Part shown: piece by piece, positions 1-5,397 of the stretch
Layout: each line of letters begins with the position of its first letter
Numbering within the stretch: position 1 is the first letter of the stretch
Assembly: GCA_023386865.1 (NCBI GenBank)
Contig: JAEWIV010000086.1
Coordinates: 1-5,426, forward strand
Direction: 5' to 3'
Source of the DNA: Pseudomonadota bacterium
Lineage (GTDB): Bacteria; Pseudomonadota; Alphaproteobacteria; Reyranellales; Reyranellaceae
DNA length: 5,426 nt
Program-made: the position numbers and the translations under genes
The notes under the pieces: model-generated
The model's database searches: none
What the model was told of the DNA's origin: nothing
Seen by the model: only the letters and a program-made list of their open reading frames with translations

Positions 1-904
1 GGCGATGCCCGTTGGTGGCAGGACGCATCGCCGACGGCGCCGCCGTCGACGATGACGACGGCTGCGCGGCCATGCCGGTGCGGATGTCGCGCGCGATCTT
101 CACCAGGCGCGGGCCCCAGTCGGCTTCGAGCCGGTCGCGGCTGATCTGGTAGATCGGTGCCGAGGCGTTGATGGCGTAGGCGGCCGTCCCGTCGGAGTTG
201 CGCAGCGGCGCGCCGACGCCGCAGAGCTCGGGCAGCCACTCGCCCCAGGTGACGCAGAAGCCGCGGTCGGCCAGCTCCTTGAACGAGCGCTCGAGGCCGG
301 TCTTCACCTTGGTCCAGTCGTCGCGCCAGCGGCGGCGGATGGCGTCGATCTGCTTGTTGCGGTCGACGTCGGGCAGCGAGAACAGATAGGCGCGGCCCAT
401 CGCGGGGCTGGCCAGCGGCACGCGCGGGCCGACATCGTGCGTGATCGCCACGACCGACGGGCCACGGCAGGCTTCGAGGTAGATCATCGAATGACGGTCG
501 CGGCCGCCCAGCGCCGTCGAGGCGTTCAGCGAGTGCGCGAGCTGCTCGAGCGGCTGACGCGAGGCGCGACGCACGTCCATGCTGGAGATCGCCGCATAGC
601 CGAGCGCCAGCACCGAGGCGCCGAGCTCGTACTTGCGGAAGCGGCGGATGTAGTTGAGGTAGCCCAGCTCGGTCAGCGTATGGGTGAGACGCGCCACGGT
701 CGGCTTCGGCAGGCCGGTGCGATGGGCGATCTCCTGGTTGCCCAGCATGCCTTCGCCGGCATGGAAGGCGCGAAGGATGTCGAGGCCGCGGGCGAGGGCG
801 GTGACGAACTGGCGGTCCTTGCCGCTTCCTCCCTCGGCGAGCCCGTTCTCCACCGAGCTCTCGAAGGCAGCGGTTCGCGTGACGAGATGGCTGACGTTGC
901 CCAT
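1..904 (-). CDS. IclR-family transcription regulator, partial (C-terminus off the left edge)
   Basis: This is a one-component DNA-binding regulator. It was translated by hand from the ATG at 904-902 and stays open for 301 codons to the window edge, with no stop seen. Residues 33-54 form the start of the winged helix domain, residues 55-81 the helix-turn-helix (NQEIAHRTGLPKPTVARL) and residues 82-95 the wing, ending in KYELG. Residues 105-275 match the IclR effector-binding domain, with landmarks GPRVPLASPAMGRA (159-172) and ELCGVGAPLRNSDG (226-239). IclR proteins are usually about 250-280 residues, so the Ser/Pro/Ala-rich tail after residue 278 is an extension of unknown length. The chosen start has AGGAG ten bases upstream; an in-frame ATG 19 codons earlier (961-959) lacks that support. 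It is divergent from xseB-ispA-dxs. IclR members often control neighbouring catabolic genes, but the target and ligand here are unknown and may lie to the left. Confidence 0.93.
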   Translation of the reverse strand, partial: MGNVSHLVTRTAAFESSVENGLAEGGSGKDRQFVTALARGLDILRAFHAGEGMLGNQEIAHRTGLPKPTVARLTHTLTELGYLNYIRRFRKYELGASVLALGYAAISSMDVRRASRQPLEQLAHSLNASTALGGRDRHSMIYLEACRGPSVVAITHDVGPRVPLASPAMGRAYLFSLPDVDRNKQIDAIRRRWRDDWTKVKTGLERSFKELADRGFCVTWGEWLPELCGVGAPLRNSDGTAAYAINASAPIYQISRDRLEADWGPRLVKIARDIRTGMAAQPSSSSTAAPSAMRPATNGHR

Positions 905-914
905 GGGCGTTCTG

Positions 915-919
915 CTCCT
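915..919 (-). promoter_or_regulatory. Ribosome binding site of the IclR-family gene
   Basis: AGGAG on the minus strand lies ten bases before the ATG at 904-902. It decides for this start over the upstream in-frame ATG at 961-959, which would add 19 residues unlike a conserved IclR N-terminus. Confidence 0.6.
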
Positions 920-958
920 AGTGAATGGCTGTTTATTTCGTTGCGGGGCGGAACGTGC

Positions 959-982
959 CATTGCTGTGCAACTGTCGCAATG
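959..982. promoter_or_regulatory. Inverted repeat CATTGC-N12-GCAATG, candidate operator
   Basis: Two perfect six-base arms (959-964 and 977-982) are separated by 12 bases, so their centres lie 18 bp apart. They sit 55 bases upstream of the IclR-family start in the divergent intergenic region (905-1162). IclR-family regulators commonly bind palindromes near their own promoter, so an autoregulatory operator is plausible. A six-base repeat can also arise by chance, and no clear -10/-35 pair was found beside it. Confidence 0.3.
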
Positions 983-1094
983 CGCGGGCGGGGGTTTTGT
1001 CCTGCGAACATGCAAGGCTACCATGTCACAGATGCGTGATTCGCTATCCTTAGTTGAGAAAGGCCGTAACATCGCGCGGAATGGGCATTTTTCA

Positions 1095-1107
1095 CAGTGT
1101 CGCACTG
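1095..1107. repeat. Short inverted repeat CAGTG-TCG-CACTG in the xseB leader
   Basis: Two perfect five-base arms surround a three-base centre, 55 bases before the preferred xseB start. It could be an operator half of the divergent region or a chance palindrome. The rest of 905-1162 shows no recognisable sigma-70 promoter; TTGAGA at 1054-1059 resembles a -35 box but has no good -10 partner. Confidence 0.2.
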
Positions 1108-1153
1108 GATGACGGGCCGGGCGCTGGCGGTTACGATCAACTTCACCCCCTGC

Positions 1154-1157
1154 GAGG
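1154..1157 (+). promoter_or_regulatory. Ribosome binding site that supports the TTG start of xseB
   Basis: GAGG lies five bases before TTG at 1163-1165. The upstream in-frame candidates, GTG at 1097 and ATG at 1109, have no purine-rich sequence in front of them, so this site argues for the shorter reading. Confidence 0.55.
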
Positions 1158-1162
1158 CAAAA

Positions 1163-1417
1163 TTGGCAAAAGAACCCGTACTCCCCAAGGATATTGCCGG
1201 CCTGTCGTTCGAGGACGCGCTCAAGGAGCTGGAAGGCATCGTCCAGCAGCTCGAGCGCGGCCAGGTCAAGCTCGACGAGGCGATCACCGCCTACGAGCGC
1301 GGCGCGCTGCTGAAGAAGCACTGCGAGCAGAAGCTGGCCGAGGCCAAGATGAAGGTCGAGAAGATCGTCTTCTCGGCCGACGGGACCGTCGGCAGCCAGC
1401 CCGCCGACGCGAGCTAG
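1163..1417 (+). CDS. xseB: Exodeoxyribonuclease VII small subunit
   Basis: XseB is the small helical subunit of exonuclease VII. It binds the catalytic XseA subunit in the cytoplasm, and the complex degrades single-stranded DNA to oligonucleotides during repair. The 84 residues carry the family core: LSFEDALKELEGIVQQLERG at about 14-33, then VKLDEAITAYERGALLKKHC (35-54) and a final helix ending in KVEKIV (64-69). Starting at TTG gives MAKEP and the usual family length of about 80; the longer frame from GTG at 1097 would add 22 residues without family resemblance and without a ribosome binding site. It is the first gene of a rightward operon and ends ten bases before ispA, an order shared with Escherichia coli (xseB-ispA-dxs). 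The identity is secure; the exact start is less so. Confidence 0.93.
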   Translation: MAKEPVLPKDIAGLSFEDALKELEGIVQQLERGQVKLDEAITAYERGALLKKHCEQKLAEAKMKVEKIVFSADGTVGSQPADAS

Positions 1418-1427
1418 CCGTCGTTCC

Positions 1428-2348
1428 ATGCCGCTTTCGTCGTATCGCGACTTCGACGCCGCGCTGGCGTTCGCCGCCTCGTCGGTCGAGCGCACCATGG
1501 ACCGCCTGCTGCCGCACTCCCTTGGGAATGGGGGCGACACCGACGAGTCCCGCGTCTTCGAGGCGATGCGCTATTCGAGCCTGGGGGGCGGCAAGCGGCT
1601 GCGCGCGTTTTTCGTGCTGGCCGGTGCAACGTTGTTCAAGGTGTCTGCGTTGTCGGCATTCAGGACCGCGAGCGCCATCGAATTCGTGCACGCCTACTCG
1701 TTGATCCACGACGACCTGCCGGCCATGGACGACGACGACCTCCGGCGTGGCAAGCCCTCCTGTCACAAGCAGTTCGACGAAGCGACGGCCATCCTGGCGG
1801 GTGACGCGCTGCAGGCGCTGGCCTTCGAAGTGCTGGCGCACGAGGATACGCACGGCGACGCTGCGGTGCGTGCCCACCTGGTCGGCGATCTGGCCAAGGC
1901 GGCCGGAGCCCACGGCATGGTCGGCGGCCAGATGCTCGACCTTCTGGCCGAAAGCCGCCCCGACCTGTCGATCGGTGCGATCACGCGCCTGCAGCGGCTG
2001 AAGACCGGCGCGCTGATCTCCTTCTCCTGCACCGCCGGCGCGATCCTCGGCAAGGCGAGCGACCCCTTGCGCAATGCCTTGTCGGCTTATGCCCATGATC
2101 TGGGTCTGGCCTTTCAGATCGTCGACGACCTATTGGACATCGAGGGCAGCGCCGCCGACATCGGCAAGACGCCGGGCAAGGACGCCGCCTCAGGCAAGGC
2201 GACCTTCGTTTCGATCCTGGGCGGCGAGCGGGCGCGGGCGCAGGCCGACCTGCTGGCGCGACAGGCCGCCGCGCATCTGGAACCGTTCGGCCCGGCCGCG
2301 GATTTGCTAAGGCAGGCGGCGGATTTCGTTGTCGCACGGCGCGCGTAG
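1428..2348 (+). CDS. ispA: Farnesyl diphosphate synthase (geranyltranstransferase)
   Basis: IspA condenses DMAPP with two IPP molecules to give geranyl and then farnesyl diphosphate in the cytoplasm, feeding ubiquinone, undecaprenyl phosphate and other isoprenoids. The 306 residues show all landmarks of the trans-prenyltransferase fold: GGGKRLR (53-59) for IPP binding, the first aspartate-rich motif DDLPAMD (95-101) followed by DDDLRRG, GQMLDL (167-172), KTG (192-194), the second aspartate-rich motif DDLLD (233-237) and GKDAASGKATFV (250-261). The stretch HAYSLIHDDLPAMDDDDLRRG is of the bacterial type II FPP synthase kind, with Tyr five residues before the first Asp, which supports a C15 product rather than a longer chain. 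Length is normal for the family. It starts ten bases after xseB with no strong ribosome binding site, so translational coupling is likely. A GGPP synthase is possible but less likely. Confidence 0.96.
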   Translation: MPLSSYRDFDAALAFAASSVERTMDRLLPHSLGNGGDTDESRVFEAMRYSSLGGGKRLRAFFVLAGATLFKVSALSAFRTASAIEFVHAYSLIHDDLPAMDDDDLRRGKPSCHKQFDEATAILAGDALQALAFEVLAHEDTHGDAAVRAHLVGDLAKAAGAHGMVGGQMLDLLAESRPDLSIGAITRLQRLKTGALISFSCTAGAILGKASDPLRNALSAYAHDLGLAFQIVDDLLDIEGSAADIGKTPGKDAASGKATFVSILGGERARAQADLLARQAAAHLEPFGPAADLLRQAADFVVARRA

Positions 2349-2357
2349 GGCGCCGGC

Positions 2358-2372
2358 GGGAGTATGATGTAG
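2358..2372 (+). promoter_or_regulatory. dxs ribosome binding site overlapping a two-codon ATG-ATG-TAG
   Basis: GGGAG at 2358-2362 is the likely Shine-Dalgarno sequence for dxs (12 bases before its ATG at 2375). Between the two lies ATG ATG TAG (2364-2372), out of frame with dxs. GGGAG is too close to the first of these ATGs and close to the second, so it may or may not be used. The spacing to the dxs ATG is longer than usual. Confidence 0.35.
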
Positions 2373-2374
2373 CC

Positions 2375-4285
2375 ATGACCGGCCCGACGCCGCTCCTCGA
2401 TACCGTCGACGTACCAGCCGACATCCGTCGGCTGAAGTCCGACCAGCTGCGGCAGCTCGCCGACGAGCTGCGCCAGGAGACGATTTCCGCCGTCTCGGTC
2501 ACCGGCGGCCATCTCGGCGCTGGCCTCGGCGTGGTCGAACTCACCGTGGCGCTGCACTACGTGTTCGAGACGCCGCGCGACCGGCTGATCTGGGACGTCG
2601 GCCACCAGGCCTATCCGCACAAGATCGTCACCGGTCGGCGCAGCCGCATCCGCACGCTGCGCCAGGAGGGCGGCCTGTCGGGCTTTACGCGCCGCGCCGA
2701 GAGCGAGTACGACCCGTTCGGCGCCGCCCATTCATCGACCTCGATCTCGGCGGGCCTCGGCATGGCGGTGGCCCGCGATCTCGCCGGCGCCAACAACCAC
2801 GTCGTGGCCGTGATCGGCGACGGCGCCATGAGCGCCGGCATGGCCTACGAGGCGATGAACAACGCCGGGCATCTGCGCAGCCGGCTGATCGTGGTGCTTA
2901 ACGACAACGACATGTCGATCGCCCCGCCGGTCGGCGCCATGTCGGCGCATCTCTCGCGCCTTCTGTCCGGCCGTCCCTATGTCAGCCTGCGCAATCTCGG
3001 CCGCTCGGTTGCCGAGGTGCTGCCCAAGCCGCTCGAGATGGCGGCGCGCCGCGCAGAGGAGTTCGCGCGCGGCTTCGTGGCGGGTGGCACGCTGTTCGAC
3101 GAGCTCGGCTTCTACTACATCGGCCCGGTCGACGGTCACAATCTCGACCACCTGCTGCCGGTGCTGAAGAATGCGCGCGACAGCCGGCTCGACAAGCCGA
3201 TCCTGGTCCACGTCGTCACCAAGAAGGGCAAGGGCTATCCGCCGGCCGAGAACAGCGCCGACAAGTACCACGGCGTGGTGAAGTTCGACGTCATCACCGG
3301 CAAGCAGTCCAAGCCGGTGGCGAACGCGCCGGCCTATCAGGCGGTGTTCGCCAAGTCGTTGATCGCCGAGGCCGAGGTCGACAAGAAGATCGTCGCCATC
3401 ACCGCGGCGATGCCCTCGGGCACCAGCCTCGACAAGTTCGCCGAACGCTTCCCCGAGCGCTGCTTCGATGTCGGCATCGCCGAGCAGCATGGCGTCACCT
3501 TCGCCGCGGGATTGGCGACGGAAGGGTTCAGACCGTTTTGCGCGATCTACTCGACGTTCCTGCAGCGCGGCTACGACCAGGTCGTGCACGACGTCGCCAT
3601 CCAGAAGCTGCCGGTGCGCTTCGCCATCGATCGCGCCGGCCTGGTCGGCGCCGACGGCGCCACGCACGCGGGCTCCTTCGACGTCGCCTATCTCGCCTGC
3701 CTGCCCGACTTCGTGGTGATGGCGCCGGCCGACGAGCTCGAGCTGATGCACATGGTGGCCACGGCGGCGCACATCGACGACCGGCCGTCGGCCTTCCGCT
3801 ATCCGCGCGGCGAGGGCGTGGGCGTCGAATTGCCGGCGCGCGGCACGCCGTTGGAAATCGGCAAGGGTCGCGTGCTGCGCGAGGGCAGCAAGATCGCCAT
3901 CCTGAACTTCGGCGCGCGCCTCGCCGAGTGCCTGGTCGCCGCCGAGGATCTCGCCGCCAAGGGGCTCAGCACCACCGTGGCCGATGCCCGCTTCGCCAAG
4001 CCCCTCGACACCGAGCTGGTGCGGCGCCTGGCGCGCGAGCACGAGGTCCTGATCACGATCGAAGAGGGTTCCGTCGGCGGCTTCGCCAGCCACGTCATGC
4101 AGTATCTGGCGATGGCCGGCCTGCTCGATCACGGTGTGAAGATACGGCCGATGATCCTGCCCGACCGCTTCATCGACCACGCCGCGCCGGCCCGCCAGTA
4201 CGAGCAGGCCGGCCTCGACGCCAAGGGCATTGTCGCAATGGCGCTCGCCGCTCTGGGCCAGCCGGCCGAACGCGCGAGGGGTTGA
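2375..4285 (+). CDS. dxs: 1-deoxy-D-xylulose-5-phosphate synthase
   Basis: Dxs is a thiamine diphosphate enzyme that joins pyruvate and glyceraldehyde 3-phosphate to form DXP and CO2, the first and often limiting step of the MEP pathway; DXP also serves thiamine and pyridoxal synthesis. The 636-residue protein is full length (E. coli has 620). Domain I holds GGHLG with His46, WDVGHQAYPHK (73-83) and the ThDP/Mg motif starting GDG at 148-150, with Asp149 and later Asn178. The linker contains YYIGPVDGHN (247-256). Domain II holds AITAAMPSGT (341-350), the catalytic Glu370 in GIAEQHG, Tyr392, Arg420, Asp427 and His431 in GADGATHAG, and Arg478 in YPRG. The C-terminal transketolase domain runs from about 495 to 625. 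It begins 26 bases after ispA in the same operon, so substrate supply and FPP synthesis are made together. No damage is seen. Confidence 0.98.
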   Translation: MTGPTPLLDTVDVPADIRRLKSDQLRQLADELRQETISAVSVTGGHLGAGLGVVELTVALHYVFETPRDRLIWDVGHQAYPHKIVTGRRSRIRTLRQEGGLSGFTRRAESEYDPFGAAHSSTSISAGLGMAVARDLAGANNHVVAVIGDGAMSAGMAYEAMNNAGHLRSRLIVVLNDNDMSIAPPVGAMSAHLSRLLSGRPYVSLRNLGRSVAEVLPKPLEMAARRAEEFARGFVAGGTLFDELGFYYIGPVDGHNLDHLLPVLKNARDSRLDKPILVHVVTKKGKGYPPAENSADKYHGVVKFDVITGKQSKPVANAPAYQAVFAKSLIAEAEVDKKIVAITAAMPSGTSLDKFAERFPERCFDVGIAEQHGVTFAAGLATEGFRPFCAIYSTFLQRGYDQVVHDVAIQKLPVRFAIDRAGLVGADGATHAGSFDVAYLACLPDFVVMAPADELELMHMVATAAHIDDRPSAFRYPRGEGVGVELPARGTPLEIGKGRVLREGSKIAILNFGARLAECLVAAEDLAAKGLSTTVADARFAKPLDTELVRRLAREHEVLITIEEGSVGGFASHVMQYLAMAGLLDHGVKIRPMILPDRFIDHAAPARQYEQAGLDAKGIVAMALAALGQPAERARG

Positions 4286-4301
4286 TTGAACAACGTTGAG
4301 C

Positions 4302-4338
4302 TGACGACAGCAGTGCTGGCATAAGATGACTGTTGTCA
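4302..4338 (+). repeat. Imperfect hairpin after dxs
   Basis: TGACGACAG (4302-4310) pairs with CTGTTGTCA (4330-4338) over nine positions with one G-U pair, enclosing a 19-base loop. A smaller odd palindrome, CAGCAGTGCTG (4308-4318), overlaps the left arm and would compete with it. It starts 17 bases after the dxs stop, so it may shape the 3' end of the operon transcript. No T-run follows, so it is not a classical intrinsic terminator. Confidence 0.4.
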
Positions 4339-4363
4339 AATACATATACTGTAGTTATTGACA
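4334..4363. promoter_or_regulatory. Inverted repeat TGTCAA-N18-TTGACA overlapping the -35 box
   Basis: The six-base arms at 4334-4339 and 4358-4363 are perfect inverted copies with centres 24 bp apart, in an AT-rich island within a GC-rich region. The right arm is also the -35 hexamer of the promoter for the downstream module. A repressor or activator bound here would act directly on that promoter. The short arms mean that chance, or selection on the -35 box alone, remains possible. Confidence 0.3.
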
Positions 4364-4386
4364 TCGATCGCGCCGTTCCCTAAGAT
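4358..4386 (+). promoter_or_regulatory. Sigma-70-type promoter of the repeat-protein module
   Basis: TTGACA at 4358-4363 is a perfect consensus -35. After exactly 17 bases comes TAAGAT (4381-4386), matching four of six -10 positions including the key T, A and final T. The expected transcription start is near 4393, giving a leader of about 60 bases before the ATG at 4453. Another -10-like word, TATACT at 4345-4350, has no -35 partner. This is the best promoter in the window and suggests that the two downstream genes are transcribed independently of dxs. Confidence 0.6.
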
Positions 4387-4412
4387 GGCCATGACTTCGA
4401 TCCATCGGGACC

Positions 4413-4432
4413 GGCGCTCAGGAAAGAGCGCC
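4413..4432 (+). repeat. Perfect leader hairpin GGCGCTC-AGGAAA-GAGCGCC
   Basis: A seven-base perfect stem (4413-4419 with 4426-4432) and a six-base loop lie in the predicted leader of the gene at 4453, ten bases before its ribosome binding site GAGG (4443-4446). The loop itself carries the purine-rich word AGGAAA. It could stabilise the messenger or tune translation. No T-run follows, so it is not an attenuator of the classical type. Confidence 0.4.
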
Positions 4433-4452
4433 CGCAATCTGCGAGGCGAACC

Positions 4453-5091
4453 ATGTTCAGATTCTTGCCTGACTTTCCCTCCGCTGGTGTTGGCCGCGGC
4501 GACGATGTGCCCGGCTTTCGCGTTGGCCAGACCGACGATCTTCCTGGGTTTCGTGTCCGAGAGGTCAACGACGTCCCTGGCTTTCGCCTCAACCCAGATG
4601 GTTCGATACGCACCAACTCTTCTGACCAGTACACCCGGGTCAATAACGCTTCACCCAACGCTGGCCAGTCATTCTGGAGCGACCTTGTTGACGCTGCAGG
4701 GCGCGTTGGCACAAGGGCAAACGCCGTCGTAAACGGCGCTTACTCCGTCTTTCCCGGCGTGTACAACGCCGGGCGCTCCGTGGCTCGCGGAACGGGGCTT
4801 CTTGGGTGGGATGAGTTGCAGCGTTCTGGACAGGAATCGAACGCAATTGGGGAAGTGCTTACGCGGGCGGCGGAACATCCCGGAGCGGCTCTTCGCACGG
4901 TTGGGAAAGGCCTCTCCATCTTGGATTCCGATCCGCTGTTTCGATACTATATGGCAGGTCGAGCATTGATGGGTATTGCAACCGGCCTCGGTCCGGCCGC
5001 AATGGCGGGGGATGCTCTCCGTGCCGTTGAAAAGGGGCACAATGCGTTCGATGCCTTCATGCAGGGTATTCAGGGCACCCCGGAGCCCTGA
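4453..5091 (+). CDS. Unrecognised protein with N-terminal DxPGFR 11-residue repeats
   Basis: I do not recognise this 212-residue protein. The start is supported by GAGG at 4443-4446, six bases upstream, and by the promoter at 4358-4386. Residues 17-49 are three 11-residue repeats: DDVPGFRVGQT, DDLPGFRVREV and NDVPGFRLNPD, followed by GSIR. A polar linker (51-72) leads to a Gly/Ala/Val-rich body (73-212) that looks helical, including WSDLVDAAGRVGTRANAVVN (75-94), a moderately hydrophobic stretch at about 166-187 and an acidic-proline end, GTPEP. There is no signal peptide. Base composition is visibly lower in GC than in dxs, with AT-ending codons tolerated, which suggests acquisition or relaxed codon selection. 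The layout of short N-terminal repeats before a compact body recalls secreted or trafficking-tagged proteins, but that is only inference. No catalytic motif was found. It is probably a real gene because the repeat is conserved at protein level. Confidence 0.8.
   Translation: MFRFLPDFPSAGVGRGDDVPGFRVGQTDDLPGFRVREVNDVPGFRLNPDGSIRTNSSDQYTRVNNASPNAGQSFWSDLVDAAGRVGTRANAVVNGAYSVFPGVYNAGRSVARGTGLLGWDELQRSGQESNAIGEVLTRAAEHPGAALRTVGKGLSILDSDPLFRYYMAGRALMGIATGLGPAAMAGDALRAVEKGHNAFDAFMQGIQGTPEP
4501..4599 (+). repeat. Three tandem 33-base coding repeats (DxPGFR units)
   Basis: Three in-frame units of 33 bases encode residues 17-49 of the protein starting at 4453. The amino acids of the core (D, V/L, P, G, F, R, V/L) are kept while synonymous positions differ: Pro is CCC, CCT and CCT; Gly is GGC, GGG and GGC; Phe is always TTT or TTC; Arg is CGC, CGT and CGC. 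This pattern points to selection on the peptide rather than a recent DNA duplication. Confidence 0.85.
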
Positions 5092-5109
5092 CCAGATCGG
5101 CCTCCGCTA

Positions 5110-5343
5110 ATGAGAGCCCTTCTAAGCGAGCGCTGGCGGCCCTATGTCCTGGGGTGCGTGGCAAGTCTTCCTGTAATCGTGGCGATGCTGCAACTTTGGA
5201 GACACTGGGATTATTTGGCCTGGGCTTGGCTGTGTCTTTGGGCGTTTGTCGGCGGGCTCGATGTCTTCTGGAAGACTTATGCGCGCAAGGTGATTTCCAC
5301 CGCGCTTGTCGTCGGGACAATTGTTCCGTTCATTGTCCGTTAA
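5110..5343 (+). CDS. Small hypothetical membrane protein with three predicted helices
   Basis: This is a 77-residue protein of unknown function. Three hydrophobic segments are visible: about 11-29 (PYVLGCVASL onward), 35-54 (YLAWAWLCLWAFVGGLDVFW) and 61-76 (VISTALVVGTIVPFIV). The basic N-terminus (R2, R8, R10) and the loop KTYARK (55-60) suggest that both face the cytoplasm, with the short RHWD loop outside. It is rich in Trp (seven). It starts 18 bases after the stop of the repeat-protein gene, in the same reading frame, and has no evident Shine-Dalgarno sequence. It may therefore be translated by reinitiation or coupling, or as part of a readthrough product. An operon partner of the repeat protein is likely; an immunity or anchoring role would be speculation. 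It could instead be a chance ORF, but the clear hydrophobic pattern and the hairpin after its stop argue that it is real. Confidence 0.6.
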   Translation: MRALLSERWRPYVLGCVASLPVIVAMLQLWRHWDYLAWAWLCLWAFVGGLDVFWKTYARKVISTALVVGTIVPFIVR

Positions 5344-5372
5344 GGCGTCGTCGCATTTCCCTGGCCAAAGAA

Positions 5373-5397
5373 GAAGGCCCGCCGGAGGCGGGGCTTC
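5373..5397. terminator. GC-rich hairpin, probable transcription terminator
   Basis: GAAGGCCCGCC (5373-5383) pairs with GGCGGGGCTTC (5387-5397) around a GGA loop, with one G-G mismatch in an eleven-position stem. It lies 30 bases after the stop of the small membrane protein. The plus strand has only CTTCCC after the stem. The minus strand continues with a T-rich run (TTCTTT), so the element may serve a converging gene beyond the right edge as well as this module. Confidence 0.55.

Noticed and set aside
437..1039. A 200-codon plus-strand open frame opposite the IclR-family gene
   Set aside because: It lies mostly antisense to the regulator, has composition typical of a shadow frame, and shows no family motif.
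1284..2096. A 270-codon minus-strand open frame opposite xseB and ispA
   Set aside because: It is antisense to two clear genes; its end is a long Arg/Ser-rich run without domain structure.
3538..4299. A 253-codon plus-strand frame inside dxs
   Set aside because: It overlaps the catalytic and C-terminal domains of dxs in another frame, and its Arg/Gly/Ala-rich translation is a frame shadow.
4302..4338. Classical Rho-independent terminator for dxs
   Set aside because: The stem has a 19-base loop and is followed by AAATAC rather than a T-run.
2732..4345. A 537-codon open frame on the minus strand opposite dxs
   Set aside because: It is fully antisense to an intact, unambiguous dxs. Its translation is rich in Arg, His, Gly, Ala and Val with no recognisable domain, as expected from the mirror of a high-GC codon pattern.
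4501..4599. CRISPR array or DNA-level minisatellite
   Set aside because: The three units are contiguous, in frame, without spacers and divergent at silent positions, so they are protein repeats.
4358..4732. A 124-codon plus-strand frame overlapping the start of the repeat-protein gene
   Set aside because: It begins inside the predicted promoter with a TTG and no ribosome binding site, and it overlaps the frame that carries the conserved repeats.
4453..5343. Confident call of a toxin-immunity pair
   Set aside because: The order of a repeat-headed protein followed by a small membrane protein is suggestive, but no toxin fold, catalytic motif, secretion signal or immunity family could be recognised, so it is not annotated as such.
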